NCBI GenBank assembly: GCA_015062205.1
Contig: SUVB01000018.1
Span: 1 to 64,000, forward strand
Reading direction: 5' to 3'
DNA length: 64,000 bases
From: Desulfovibrio desulfuricans
Lineage (GTDB): Bacteria > Desulfobacterota > Desulfovibrionia > Desulfovibrionales > Desulfovibrionaceae
Position numbers and translations under genes: made by a program. Shown in pieces: positions 51,255-59,916 of the stretch. Numbering within the stretch: position 1 is the stretch's first letter; each line of letters starts with the position of its first letter. The notes under the pieces were generated by a model. The model did not search any database. It was not told the origin of the DNA and was given only the letters and a program-made list of their open reading frames with translations.

Positions 51255-52958
51255 ATGCGCACAAACAAGAGGACGCGACAGGAGAGGCAGCGTGTCGATG
51301 GTGTTCTGTTCGGCATCCCGTCTCCCGCAAGCATTGTGACCGCCAGCGATACGGGTAATACGTCGCTTGAGGCGATGTACCCCGGCTGGGCCAGCGTGGG
51401 GCAACGTGAAGCCGTCATGGTCGGACTGCCCGCCACCGGCGCCGCGTATTTCGCAGGCGGTGCAGGTGCGAATACGGTCGAAAATGCCTGGGCAAGCCTT
51501 TTGGGTGTCGCTTCCGGCGGGGATGAAGTTCCCCTGAAGCATGTCCTGCCGGAGGAGCGGTCTGCCCGATACGCAGTGCTGCGCCTCATGGCGAAAGATC
51601 CCACCATTGATTCGGCCATCAAGATGCACATCTCGAATGCATTGAGTTCCAAGTCGGACACGGTTGAAAGCGTGTATATCAAGCCGGCCGACGCTGACGG
51701 CAAGCCGAACAAGATTGTTGATGACCTGCGCGCCACACTCATGCCCATCATCAAAAAGGATGCGAACGAATGGGCCAGGAAGGCGGCCGTGTACGGCTCA
51801 TGCTTCGGGCGCGTCTATGGCAAGCAGGGCGTGGGCATCCAGAGTGTGCGATGCGATTTCCATACCCATCCGCGCTTCATCCAAAAATTTGAAAAGGGCG
51901 GGCGGTTGGCCGGCTATACGGCCACCTATCAGGGAGCAAGCTCCTATGCGCGCCAGTTGCGGCTTCTTCCGCCGTGGACATTTGTCGGGTTTGAGATTCC
52001 CGAATGGTGGGATTCGGAGAACATAGAGCCAATCAATGTGGGCGGCATCCCCGTTGACCTGTCCGTGGAAGACCCGGCTATTGAAGGACTGGTAGAATCG
52101 CAGGAATACGGCACGTCGCTGATTGCCACCGCTTACGGGCCGTGGATGGATTTGCTTGATGCCATCTGCTCCCTCAAAATGTCCCGACGCAATGCGGCCC
52201 GGCTGGAGCGCATCATTGGGGTGAACACGGGAAAGCTCGACCCGGAGCGCGCGGCTCGGTATCTGGATCAGATTGCGGAGCGCGTGACAAACGCCTCGAA
52301 CGATATTCAGACGCAATCCTATCTGCATGGTACCGTGCAGACGGTGGTCAACCACATTCTGCCCAATTTCACAGACAAGGGCGGCATTCAGGTTGAGGCT
52401 GTGCAGGGTTCGCCTGACATAAATGGCTTGGAGGACGTGCTCTTCCAGGTGAAGCGTCTTGGTGGCGCCATAGGTGTTGATCCCTCACTTCTGGGCTTTG
52501 GCGACTTCCTTTCCGGCGGGCTTGGGGACGGCGGCTATTTTCGCATGTCCATCATGGCCGCCGTAAAGGCCGACCTGCTGCGAAAGGCCATCAAAAACGG
52601 CATTCATCGTCTCTGTGAAATTCACGTCGCCTACAAGTACGGCAAGGTTTTCCTGCCAGATGAATGCCCGTGGGAAATTGGCTTCAACAGCGTCAGCACG
52701 GCCATTGAGCGTGAGGAGCAGGAATCGCTGGAGGCCCGGACGAACGCCATTGGCGGCATTATCGGATCTTTCGGCGTGATAGATCAGGAATTTTCCATCG
52801 CGGACAAACGCGAGTTGGCGCGCGAGGTATGGAAGATGCTGCGCTTGGATGAAGACGCCTTTGAGCGGGTATTCCCCAAGGAAAAGGCGAAAGCAGCGGA
52901 GGAAGCTGCCGCAGCCCTCGCCGCCGGAGATGGCGGTGGAGAGGGTGAGGAATTTTAG
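51255..52958 (+). CDS. Portal protein
   Basis: 567 residues. Typical portal features: 'RLMAKDPTIDSAIKMHISNA' (wing/stem), the clip-crown region 'EWARKAAVYGSCFGRVYGKQG', 'TSLIATAYGPWMDLLDAI', 'IGVNTGKLDPERAARYLDQI', 'GLEDVLFQVKRLGGAIGVDP', and an Ala-rich, acidic C-terminal tail. GGTAGC spacing before the ATG. It forms the dodecameric DNA gate at one head vertex. It lies far from the terminase (~41 kb) and capsid (~34 kb) genes. Confidence 0.8.
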   Translation: MRTNKRTRQERQRVDGVLFGIPSPASIVTASDTGNTSLEAMYPGWASVGQREAVMVGLPATGAAYFAGGAGANTVENAWASLLGVASGGDEVPLKHVLPEERSARYAVLRLMAKDPTIDSAIKMHISNALSSKSDTVESVYIKPADADGKPNKIVDDLRATLMPIIKKDANEWARKAAVYGSCFGRVYGKQGVGIQSVRCDFHTHPRFIQKFEKGGRLAGYTATYQGASSYARQLRLLPPWTFVGFEIPEWWDSENIEPINVGGIPVDLSVEDPAIEGLVESQEYGTSLIATAYGPWMDLLDAICSLKMSRRNAARLERIIGVNTGKLDPERAARYLDQIAERVTNASNDIQTQSYLHGTVQTVVNHILPNFTDKGGIQVEAVQGSPDINGLEDVLFQVKRLGGAIGVDPSLLGFGDFLSGGLGDGGYFRMSIMAAVKADLLRKAIKNGIHRLCEIHVAYKYGKVFLPDECPWEIGFNSVSTAIEREEQESLEARTNAIGGIIGSFGVIDQEFSIADKRELAREVWKMLRLDEDAFERVFPKEKAKAAEEAAAALAAGDGGGEGEEF

Positions 52959-52970
52959 GAGGCCATGGCC

Positions 52971-53969
52971 ATGAGCGAACTTATCAAATGCTCCTTTTCC
53001 CTGCTGGACACCCGGCGCAAGTACACCGGCCGGCATCGGCAGTACATGATCGACAATGCCCGCGGCATCTGCTACTCGCCCGCCACGCGGGAGAGGATAC
53101 AGAACCGCGAAGCCCTTGGGTTCTATGGACACGGGCGAAGGATTCTGTGCCGCAAAATGGACATCGAGGAAGTGGATGTGATTACGTTGCCAGACGGCCA
53201 GCAGGCCATGGTCAGCAACGTGCCAAGCAATGTCACGACGAAATTTGATGTCGCGGAAGACGGCACCGTGAGCCATTCCCAAGAGATTCTCGATACCGAG
53301 ACGGGGAGAATTGTCTCCGGGCTCAACGCCTCGAAAGTCGGAGGCTTTTCGTGGGCCTGCCCAGGTAAGGACGGCGGCACAAAGCGTCCGACTTTGCTCA
53401 CAGGGTTCAGTGGTTTCGATTATGTGTTGTCGCCTGGCTTTTCCGCAAACCGCGGCTATGTGCTCGAATCAGCCCGCGGCGACATGGTGCTTGAGAGCGT
53501 CGCAGCAATCGTCGGAAACGACAAGCGGGCAGAGCAGCTTGTGGCAGGCTGGCGTTTGGAGCTGCATGACCACATGGATGAACTGGAAGATGCCGTATTC
53601 GAGAGCCAGCGCCGATACTTCGAACTGGAAGGCCGGCATCGGGCGTTGGAGAATAATCTGGACACAGTGAAAGCGGAGGCGGAGGCGGCGCGCAACGCCC
53701 TGGCCGAGGAGAAGGAGAAATTCGCGCATGTTCTCGGCAGGATTGCCGACAGCCTGCCGTTCTTCATCCCCGAAAACGTCATGCACGAGATGTTGAATGG
53801 CGACTTCACGCGCGCGCAGGCCGTATTCGAAAGCGCCGCGTTGGTGGATTACTCCCAGTACCCCCTTGGGGGGAGACGCAGGGACGCCACCGCACCCGCA
53901 ACGCCTGCAGCCAGCCACCAGGAGCCGGAATATGGCACCGCCTCCTACGGCTTTGAACTCAACCTGTGA
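52971..53969 (+). CDS. Capsid maturation protease / scaffold candidate (S80-like)
   Basis: 332 residues from the ATG at 52971 (AGGAGG 8 bases upstream; an ATG at 52965 is also possible). N-terminal domain 'SFSLLDTRRKYTGRHRQYMI', 'ALGFYGHGRR', 'VPSNVTTKFDVAEDGTVSHS', 'TETGRIVSGLNASKVGGFSW', with possible catalytic H (VSHSQ) and S (GGFSW), as in prohead-protease proteins of large myoviruses. The C-terminal part has a coiled coil (about 200-245) of scaffold type. It directly follows the portal. A second protease-like gene at 41,446 makes the exact roles unclear. Confidence 0.55.
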   Translation: MSELIKCSFSLLDTRRKYTGRHRQYMIDNARGICYSPATRERIQNREALGFYGHGRRILCRKMDIEEVDVITLPDGQQAMVSNVPSNVTTKFDVAEDGTVSHSQEILDTETGRIVSGLNASKVGGFSWACPGKDGGTKRPTLLTGFSGFDYVLSPGFSANRGYVLESARGDMVLESVAAIVGNDKRAEQLVAGWRLELHDHMDELEDAVFESQRRYFELEGRHRALENNLDTVKAEAEAARNALAEEKEKFAHVLGRIADSLPFFIPENVMHEMLNGDFTRAQAVFESAALVDYSQYPLGGRRRDATAPATPAASHQEPEYGTASYGFELNL

Positions 53970-53993
53970 GACAGGCCAATCGGCATGATGCAT

Positions 53994-54018
53994 AAAGGCC
54001 GCGAATCCCGCGGCCTTT
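53994..54018 (+). terminator. Rho-independent terminator of the DarA-portal unit
   Basis: AAAGGCCGCG pairs with CGCGGCCTTT around a 5-base loop (AATCC), followed by CCTGTTTTTTT. A 10-bp GC-rich stem and T-run after the last virion gene. Confidence 0.9.
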
Positions 54019-54040
54019 CCTGTTTTTTTGAATTTGAGCA

Positions 54041-54970
54041 CTACCTCCAGCGCAAGGGTAAGAGATTTTCAACATCGTGCAGGAAGGCGAACAATCCGCG
54101 AGCCATCTCGAAATCGGGGCGAATTTCCAAGGGCCTCGGAACGACATTCAACAGCCAGTCGTGGATGATGGAGCTGGTGTTCCATCTGGTGGTGCCGAAA
54201 CGGTCGTCATCCAACAATGCAGCCCCCTCGACTGCCAGATCCCGAAGAGTGCGATCTGTCTGTGCGCGGAGGGCTTCAACCTTTTCGAGGAAGCGAACAA
54301 ATTTTTCTCTGTTTGTGTCAGGCTTCGGCATCGATAAGGCTTCCGGCTGGGGCAGCGCCTTTTGCTTAGGTTCAATATCCAGCCGCACCAGATAGGCCAC
54401 AGCTTCGGCAAGACGGCACTGCGGAAGCTGGCAGTAGCGGGCAATGCGGAAGTGGTTGTTGAAGCGGCTCCAGATTTGGGGATATAAGCCGCGCCCCTTG
54501 CGCTGTGCTTCGGGCAGGGACTCCACCTTGGCCTTGACGATGTTCTGCAACGTGCATTGCTGCTCCGGCGTCAAAGGCGCGTCGGAAGAGGGCAGAGTGG
54601 ACGGCGCCGTAATGGGGCGTTCGGCGCGGCCCTTCGTCCAGTAGTCCCACAGGGCGTCGTCGCACTCACGCTGGTACAACTCAATGCGCGGGCGAAGTTC
54701 GGGCTTGACCTTGCGAGGATTGATGGATGCGAGGAAGGCAGGCAGTTTTCGGACGGGCAGGCAGGTTGTCTCCTGTTCGCCACCTTCGGAAGGTGTGGCG
54801 ATTATCACCACCCCCCAACGTTCCTTGCTGGCGCGTAGCTTTGTGGCTTGTGCCCGCCAATCCATGCCCATATTCTCAATGATAGGCTTAACGGGCGCGA
54901 ATGGCTCGCCGTGATAGTCAATGCAGAAAATCATGTCGCCGTGAAATTGGACGGGGGAAAGCTGGCACAT
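54041..54970 (-). CDS. ant: P22 Ant-type antirepressor
   Basis: 309 residues from the ATG at 54970 (AGAGG upstream). The N-terminal half (FHGDMIFCIDYHGEPFAPVK, 'WRAQATKLRASKERWGVVI', 'RPRIELYQRECDDALWDYW') is the P22 antirepressor N-terminal domain. The C-terminal part 'GLYPQIWSRFNNHFRIARYC' is the companion domain. Antirepressors inactivate a prophage repressor, enabling induction or lysis. It is on the opposite strand behind the terminator, so it is controlled on its own. The repressor itself is outside the window. Confidence 0.85.
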   Translation of the reverse strand: MCQLSPVQFHGDMIFCIDYHGEPFAPVKPIIENMGMDWRAQATKLRASKERWGVVIIATPSEGGEQETTCLPVRKLPAFLASINPRKVKPELRPRIELYQRECDDALWDYWTKGRAERPITAPSTLPSSDAPLTPEQQCTLQNIVKAKVESLPEAQRKGRGLYPQIWSRFNNHFRIARYCQLPQCRLAEAVAYLVRLDIEPKQKALPQPEALSMPKPDTNREKFVRFLEKVEALRAQTDRTLRDLAVEGAALLDDDRFGTTRWNTSSIIHDWLLNVVPRPLEIRPDFEMARGLFAFLHDVENLLPLRWR

Positions 54971-55202
54971 AATAAACCTCTTGTGTTTTTTCGATTGCCC
55001 CTTGCCAAAAAGCAAAGCCGGGAGCTCGAAAGCGCACAAGAACGCCCAGGCCTATTCCCCTTACGGGTTTTGTATTAGCCTACTCCCGGCAACAACAGCC
55101 GTATGCCCCTCACTGGGCACAAAAATAGCCTTGGCTTTCGGGAAAGGCGTCCGTCTTGTGTGGAGTTTTCGAGGCTCCGTGTAACCACCATGCCCGAAAA
55201 AA
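54971..55202 (-). ncRNA. Structured leader upstream of the antirepressor (C4-like candidate)
   Basis: About 230 non-coding bases between the antirepressor start and the reverse terminator. On the reverse strand short hairpins are seen (TGCCC/GGGCA, GGAG/CTCC). In phages P1/P7 and P22 relatives, an antisense RNA (C4) acts in such a leader to control the antirepressor. No perfect C4 match can be claimed from this sequence, so this is only a candidate. Confidence 0.3.
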
Positions 55203-55224
55203 GAGGGGGCCGTCAAGCCCCCTC
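55203..55224 (-). terminator. Rho-independent terminator of the exported-protein gene
   Basis: GAGGGGGC and GCCCCCTC form an 8-bp stem with a 6-base loop. On the reverse strand it is followed by six T (bases 55,197-55,202), so it ends transcription of the gene at 55,245-55,796. Confidence 0.85.
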
Positions 55225-55244
55225 CCATCAAACAACCCGATGAT

Positions 55245-55796
55245 TCAATTAAAATTAAAATCTCCAGTCTCTTTTTCTATGGAATCTAATTCTATAGCAA
55301 TACACTCTATATCTTGTGATTGATATATGTTAATTCCCCATCCATTTTTTGTGTCACTATATGTAAAATATATAATATTTCCTTTATTCTTCGCTACAAG
55401 GCGTGGTATCTTAAAATTATTAATAAATTTTTGTATAAACCCTTTTCTTGTGCCTTTTGCATTAAATAACAACTCCAAATCATAAAATTCAATATGAATT
55501 ATTGAATTGGTTTTTCTATCATGTATTGCTCTTATTGCACTTAATTCTGTTGGTAAAACTTGATTTTTATACTTATTATATTTTTCTTTATCTATAAAAC
55601 AGTCATAATAATTGTAGTCAACATATACAAGTCCTAATTTCTCTGCAGCTAATTTGAATTCATTTAGCGACATCCCCAAACGCAAGCCTTTTATTGATGG
55701 GCCTACTTGTTCTGCTTTTGCATTGGAAGAAATTGATATAAAAGAAAGAAATACAATTAAACACACCAAAATAATTGGCGAAATTCTCTCTCTCAT
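55245..55796 (-). CDS. AT-rich exported protein, lysogenic-conversion candidate
   Basis: 183 residues with a clear signal peptide: SPIILVCLIVFLSFISISSN, ending in NAKA. The mature part starts 'GPSIKGLRLGMSLNEFKLAA', a pattern of periplasmic or outer-membrane-associated SmpA-like proteins, then beta-rich sequence with many K, N, Y. GC is far lower than the phage or host average. It has its own terminator and is at the prophage edge, the classical place for morons that change lysogen envelope properties. Real function unknown. Confidence 0.62.
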   Translation of the reverse strand: MRERISPIILVCLIVFLSFISISSNAKAEQVGPSIKGLRLGMSLNEFKLAAEKLGLVYVDYNYYDCFIDKEKYNKYKNQVLPTELSAIRAIHDRKTNSIIHIEFYDLELLFNAKGTRKGFIQKFINNFKIPRLVAKNKGNIIYFTYSDTKNGWGINIYQSQDIECIAIELDSIEKETGDFNFN

Positions 55797-56432
55797 GGCT
55801 TTGCTCCCTCGGACGTTTTGCGGCGCAATACGCCAATAAAGGTTTTGCGATATTTAGCTTAAGCCGACCGGGAAGGCAAGGCCCGCAGGGGGGGGATCCG
55901 CTATCTGTAAGATAAAATGACTTGCGCTTCGGTGTGACAATTATCTGGAGGATAAACCAGCTGATGCAGCACAAACCCACTGGGAGGACACATTTGGAAA
56001 AAGGGGAACAGATGGGGTAACAATTCAGAAATGTCCTCATTTAATTATATGATTATAGGTAGATAGAGCAAAGAAGTGGTAGCCCCCCTTGCTACCAATT
56101 TTGCTTAAAAGTAAGCCTCGCATGGGCATAACACCCTGCGAGGCTTGCTTTTTTATTGAACTTTTCCCGCATCCAGACTTAATAGCTATCCCTCCGAGAA
56201 AATTGTTGGTATTCTGTTGGCATCCTGAGCGTGAGACCAAGGGCTGTTGGTATCGCGCAAACCTCATACCTTAAGTTCATCAGCACGCACGAACATACGA
56301 CGGTATAGGCCCGCAAAGCGTTTGAGCCTGCAGGGGCAGACATGGACATACCGTCATGCGTTACTCAAGCCTCCATAACTCAGTCAGCGCTGTCGCATGC
56401 CGTCACCATCAAGATTGACGTTTGCTTTTCTC
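55797..56432. other. Non-coding phage/chromosome junction region
   Basis: About 640 bases with no convincing gene (frames are short, in inconsistent strands). It holds two hairpins: TGGTAGC/GCTACCA near 56,077-56,097 and the terminator-like one at 56,113-56,146. Gene content changes from phage to chromosome across it, so the right attachment site is probably within about 55,800-56,400. The att core cannot be identified without the left end. Confidence 0.5.
56113..56146 (+). terminator. Terminator-like hairpin in the junction region
   Basis: AAGCCTCGCA pairs with TGCGAGGCTT (10 bp) followed by GCTTTTTTA. An inner GGG/CCC pair lengthens the stem. No gene ends directly before it, so it may belong to a truncated host gene or the integration locus. 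Confidence 0.6.
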
Positions 56433-57182
56433 CTATCGCCCTGCAGGGACAGTTCGCACCCCCTTGGCGCTCAAAGGAATGTTGGTCTCCAGATTCTTGA
56501 TGGCACGGACGGACGTAAACATTGGCTCTGTCTTTTTCCGAAACTCCCGTGCCTGCCTGGAAGCGGCATAGGCCTCATAGGCAGCCTGGTCACGATACAA
56601 CTCCATTGTATGGATGATGTTGGGATAGTCATGCTCCGCTGTCACATATATGCCCAGGACGCCATCGTCCTCATCTACGGCGCGGATGGCCTCTGCTGTT
56701 GCCAGATGCTGGTATTGGGCAAGCTTTTCAGGCAGTACCTCATAACGGTGCATGAACACAACGGTGGCTGTGCCGTTATCCTTCTGCTCCAGGGCGATGC
56801 CGTTGGCCTCCAGAATGCGGAGCTTCTTCAGTATGGGCAGCCTTGCGGCGCGGTATTCCTGAAACGCCTCGCTGGTACTATGGATGCGATAGGCCTCATA
56901 GCTTTCGTAAATTTCCAGCAGACGCATCAGATTCCGGTTCGTGACGTCAATGCCTCCGTAGAGCGCATACGTGCCGGATTCCCCGGCCGCCTGCGGGCCG
57001 ACCGTCTTTGCCGCGATTGCGCCCAAGGCCTGCATATTCCCCGGCGTGGATTCCACTACTGCCCAATGCACCATGGGCATGTTGCCCTCCGGAGTGCGGA
57101 GCGGATGCGCACCCGCATATGAGCTTGCCATCAGGATACCTCCCAGACAGAACAGCAGGCTTTTCTTCCATAGCGCTTTCAT
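56433..57182 (-). CDS. Exported protein with tandem ABM domains
   Basis: 249 residues with signal peptide (LLFCLGGILMASSYAGA, cleaved before HP). Two ferredoxin-like repeats of the antibiotic-biosynthesis-monooxygenase (ABM) type: 'HWAVVESTPGNMQALGAIAA' with 'LLEIYESYEAYRIHSTSEAF', and 'ATVVFMHRYEVLPEKLAQYQ' with 'HTMELYRDQAAYEAYAAS'. GGAGG 7 bases before the ATG. Such proteins may be small oxidoreductase or quinol-binding proteins. The substrate is not known. It lies downstream of the flavin reductase with a 161-base gap. Confidence 0.72.
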   Translation of the reverse strand: MKALWKKSLLFCLGGILMASSYAGAHPLRTPEGNMPMVHWAVVESTPGNMQALGAIAAKTVGPQAAGESGTYALYGGIDVTNRNLMRLLEIYESYEAYRIHSTSEAFQEYRAARLPILKKLRILEANGIALEQKDNGTATVVFMHRYEVLPEKLAQYQHLATAEAIRAVDEDDGVLGIYVTAEHDYPNIIHTMELYRDQAAYEAYAASRQAREFRKKTEPMFTSVRAIKNLETNIPLSAKGVRTVPAGR

Positions 57183-57343
57183 GATGAAACCTCCATCTTC
57201 AATCCCAAAGTCGACATCCTCTCGCCGGCGCGTCTCGGCGGCATATCAGGCATAGTCCGGCAAAAAACATGACAGGGACGATTCCCTCCGGCTGCAAAAT
57301 TCTGTTGCGTCACATGCCAGTGGTCATTGGAGCGCGCAGCGCC

Positions 57344-57922
57344 CTATGGCAGCTTTCGATTTTGCTTATACGCCTTGCCCAATTCCAGGCATTTTCCCGC
57401 CACTGCCCCTGTTTTTATGTAACTGTAGGTTGGCATTTCAAAGAGGATCGGCTTGAGTTGTTCATAGTCAATCTTGCCTGAAGCATCAAGCATCGTTTCG
57501 TTGACATGCGTATGTGATATGGAACAAATGAAATTTTCAAAGGAGTCAATTTCATAGATGTCAACTACGTCACATTCCATGACAAGGTCTGCGTCATCAA
57601 TGACCGGGGTGCCGCCATCGCCAAGATGATAATCGAATACAGCGGATTTGTCTGTTTTTTTGCCGCTCACAGTGCCGACATAATCAGCTCGCTGCAGTAT
57701 AGCCTCATTCACCAAATTAACGGACAGTTTTTTGCTTTCCTTCACAACTGCATTGGTGTAATGTGCCGAGTGCATGCTGATGAGCAATTTGTGATGGCTC
57801 ACAATGCCGACATGTCCAACAAGCATCCAATTCACTTTTCCGGAAAAATCAACAGTGCCGACCACTGCCGTTGGTGTAGGGTACAGGGCGAATACAGGAC
57901 CAATATCTTTTTTCTTAATCAT
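57344..57922 (-). CDS. Flavin reductase-like (FMN-binding split barrel) protein
   Basis: 192 residues. Begins 'PVFALYPTPTAVVGTVDFSG', then 'MLVGHVGIVSHHKLLISMHS' and 'KESKKLSVNLVNEAILQRAD', the split-barrel flavin reductase pattern of anaerobes. Follows the AraC gene by 15 bases in the same direction, so likely one operon. It may reduce FMN or act as a flavin-binding oxidoreductase. Confidence 0.85.
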   Translation of the reverse strand: MIKKKDIGPVFALYPTPTAVVGTVDFSGKVNWMLVGHVGIVSHHKLLISMHSAHYTNAVVKESKKLSVNLVNEAILQRADYVGTVSGKKTDKSAVFDYHLGDGGTPVIDDADLVMECDVVDIYEIDSFENFICSISHTHVNETMLDASGKIDYEQLKPILFEMPTYSYIKTGAVAGKCLELGKAYKQNRKLP

Positions 57923-57937
57923 TGTCTGTTCCTTATG

Positions 57938-58882
57938 CTATGCTGTCGTGACATCAACTATTGATGACATATCCCTGCTGTCACGACGTCGCTGCACATC
58001 CTTGTGCGGCGGCGCGCCAAACAATCGCTTGTAATCGCGATTGAACTGGGGGACGCTTTCATAGCCGACGGAACGTGCGGCATCGGTTGCACGTTCGTGT
58101 TCCGCCAGCATAAGCCGCTGCGCTTCGCAAAGCCGCAGCTGCTTGACGTATTGCATGGGACTCAAGCCTGTGAGGCGTTTGAAATAACGATGCAGCGTTG
58201 CCGCTGACATTCCTGAGCGCCCGGCAATGTCGTCAATGCTTATGGGATTTCGCAGATTGTCGTGCAGCCAGTCCATGACGTTGGCGACGGCCGTACCTTG
58301 CAGCCCCTGGGTATTCAATTGCCGCAGCAGGTTTCCATAGGGGCCTGCCAGCAAGTAGTAATGCAGTTCACGCTTGAGCATGGGAGCCAGCACCGGAATG
58401 TGCTCCGGCTTATCCAGCAGACGGATGAGACGCAGCAATCCATCCAACAGTTGCGGCGGAGTGTCTGCTACAGCCACCGCCCCGCAATCTCCGGCTGATG
58501 TCCGTACGGCATCCGGCATGGAACGGGAAAGATCATCCAGCAATGCTGTGTCCAGATAGAAAAATATGGACAGAAAAGGGCGTTCGGGGCTTGCGGGCAA
58601 GGTCTGGTATGAGGCCGGCATGCCTATGCCTGCCACCAGGCATTGCTTTTCAGCATAGACGTATTCATGCGTGCCGAAAAAGGAACGCTTGCTTCCCTGG
58701 ATAATGAAGGCAGCCAGAGGCTTTTCGTAACAACGCCCGGAATGTGAAGACGCCTCGCGGCGCAGCAGCGTCAGCCCGTCTACGGCTGTGGGGTAATCGC
58801 CCGGTTCAGGCAATCGCCGGGCAAGCATTTCTTTCAGTTGGGCGTTGATGCGGGTTGACTCAGCGTGTTCCTCTTCAGTCAT
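57938..58882 (-). CDS. AraC-family transcriptional regulator
   Basis: 314 residues (ATG at 58882; a GTG at 58891 overlapping the previous stop is another choice). The N-terminal sensing domain (GLTLLRREASSHSGRCYEKP, 'AFIIQGSKRSFFGTHEYVYA') resembles AraC_N-type regulators. The C-terminal double helix-turn-helix is 'ISIDDIAGRSGMSAATLHRY' then 'LSPMQYVKQLRLCEAQRLML'. It lies between DUF362 and flavin reductase genes in an operon-like order, so it may control this operon. Three TTGCARGAA repeats upstream of the first gene are possible binding sites. Confidence 0.88.
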   Translation of the reverse strand: MTEEEHAESTRINAQLKEMLARRLPEPGDYPTAVDGLTLLRREASSHSGRCYEKPLAAFIIQGSKRSFFGTHEYVYAEKQCLVAGIGMPASYQTLPASPERPFLSIFFYLDTALLDDLSRSMPDAVRTSAGDCGAVAVADTPPQLLDGLLRLIRLLDKPEHIPVLAPMLKRELHYYLLAGPYGNLLRQLNTQGLQGTAVANVMDWLHDNLRNPISIDDIAGRSGMSAATLHRYFKRLTGLSPMQYVKQLRLCEAQRLMLAEHERATDAARSVGYESVPQFNRDYKRLFGAPPHKDVQRRRDSRDMSSIVDVTTA

Positions 58883-58887
58883 GGCCG

Positions 58888-59916
58888 TCACACCCGTACC
58901 AGCTCGTAGGCGCCGTCGCCCATGCCGAAAATTTCCATGAAGTCCAGCTGGCGCAGCCCCTTGCGGGACTCAATGCGTTCTACCAGCGCCTTCCTGTGCT
59001 GTTCCGGCATGGCGTAGACCATGTCCACCGAGGCCCGCTCCACGGCGGCGAGGTCTGTGGAGGCCAAGATGCCGAGGTCGGGGCACTCCGGTTTGGCCGC
59101 ACTCATCCCGGCACAGTCGCAGTCTACGGACATGTTCATAAGCAGGTTGATGTAGCAGATCCGCGGCGCGAAATGTCCTGCCACGGCCTTGGCCGCTTCC
59201 ACCATATGTTCCTGAAACAGTTCGCCCCGTATCCAGCCGTCGCCATGCTGCTCGCGCTTGCCGCGCGGCGAGGCGCAGCCGATGGCAATATTTTTCAGCG
59301 AGCCTCCATAACCGCCGCTGGGGTGGCCTTTGAAATGTGTGAATACGACCAGAGAGTCGTAATTCAGCAAATGTCCGCCCACATGGACTTCCCGTAAATG
59401 GTTGCCGGGTGTGAACGGACCGGCAACGCCGGGCTTACCCCATGTCTCGTCAAAAAATTCCCTAGCTCCGGGAACCGGCAGCGCCACATCACCGTCGGCG
59501 TCCATGATGTCCACAGGGCTAAACGTCCAGCCGTTTTCTGCAAGCAGCTTGCGATGCCCTTCTGTGGTGCTGCGAGGACCGGGATAGAGAACGTTGCATT
59601 CAACAATGGTCGAGTGAGGAATGTGTTCCACAAGCGCCCGCGGCAACTCCCGGGGAGGCAGATTGGGGGCGCCGGGTTCTCCTGTGTGCAGTTTGATGGC
59701 CACCTTGCCGGAGATGCCGCCGCAAACCTTGTCATAACAGCGCAACAGCGTATCCGGCGTTATGGTCGGGCAATACCATACCTTGGCCTTGGACGAACCC
59801 TTTGCAGCCGCAGAGGATTCGGAAGGCGAAATTTGACCGCCCAGAGCGGCAACCCCGAGAAGGGCTGCGCCTGCCTTGAGGAATCCGCGCCGTGTCACAT
59901 CGTCTGCATCATGCAT
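58888..59916 (-). CDS. Tat-exported DUF362 iron-sulfur-type protein
   Basis: 342 residues from the ATG at 59916 (CGGAGG upstream). The N-terminus has TRRGFLKAGAALLGVAALGG, a twin-arginine signal. The mature domain is DUF362: 'VAIKLHTGEPGAPNLPPREL', 'HFKGHPSGGYGGSLKNIAIG', 'VDCDCAGMSAAKPECPDLGI'. The Cys cluster could bind an Fe-S or metal centre. Periplasmic. The last codon overlaps the AraC gene start area (operon). A long Desulfovibrio-like tradition of such proteins is known, but the reaction is unknown. Confidence 0.85.
   Translation of the reverse strand: MHDADDVTRRGFLKAGAALLGVAALGGQISPSESSAAAKGSSKAKVWYCPTITPDTLLRCYDKVCGGISGKVAIKLHTGEPGAPNLPPRELPRALVEHIPHSTIVECNVLYPGPRSTTEGHRKLLAENGWTFSPVDIMDADGDVALPVPGAREFFDETWGKPGVAGPFTPGNHLREVHVGGHLLNYDSLVVFTHFKGHPSGGYGGSLKNIAIGCASPRGKREQHGDGWIRGELFQEHMVEAAKAVAGHFAPRICYINLLMNMSVDCDCAGMSAAKPECPDLGILASTDLAAVERASVDMVYAMPEQHRKALVERIESRKGLRQLDFMEIFGMGDGAYELVRV

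Noticed and set aside
54981..55184. Forward-strand ORF of 67 codons upstream of the antirepressor
   Set aside because: It runs antisense over the leader, has no ribosome-binding site, and its composition is not gene-like. The leader is treated as non-coding.
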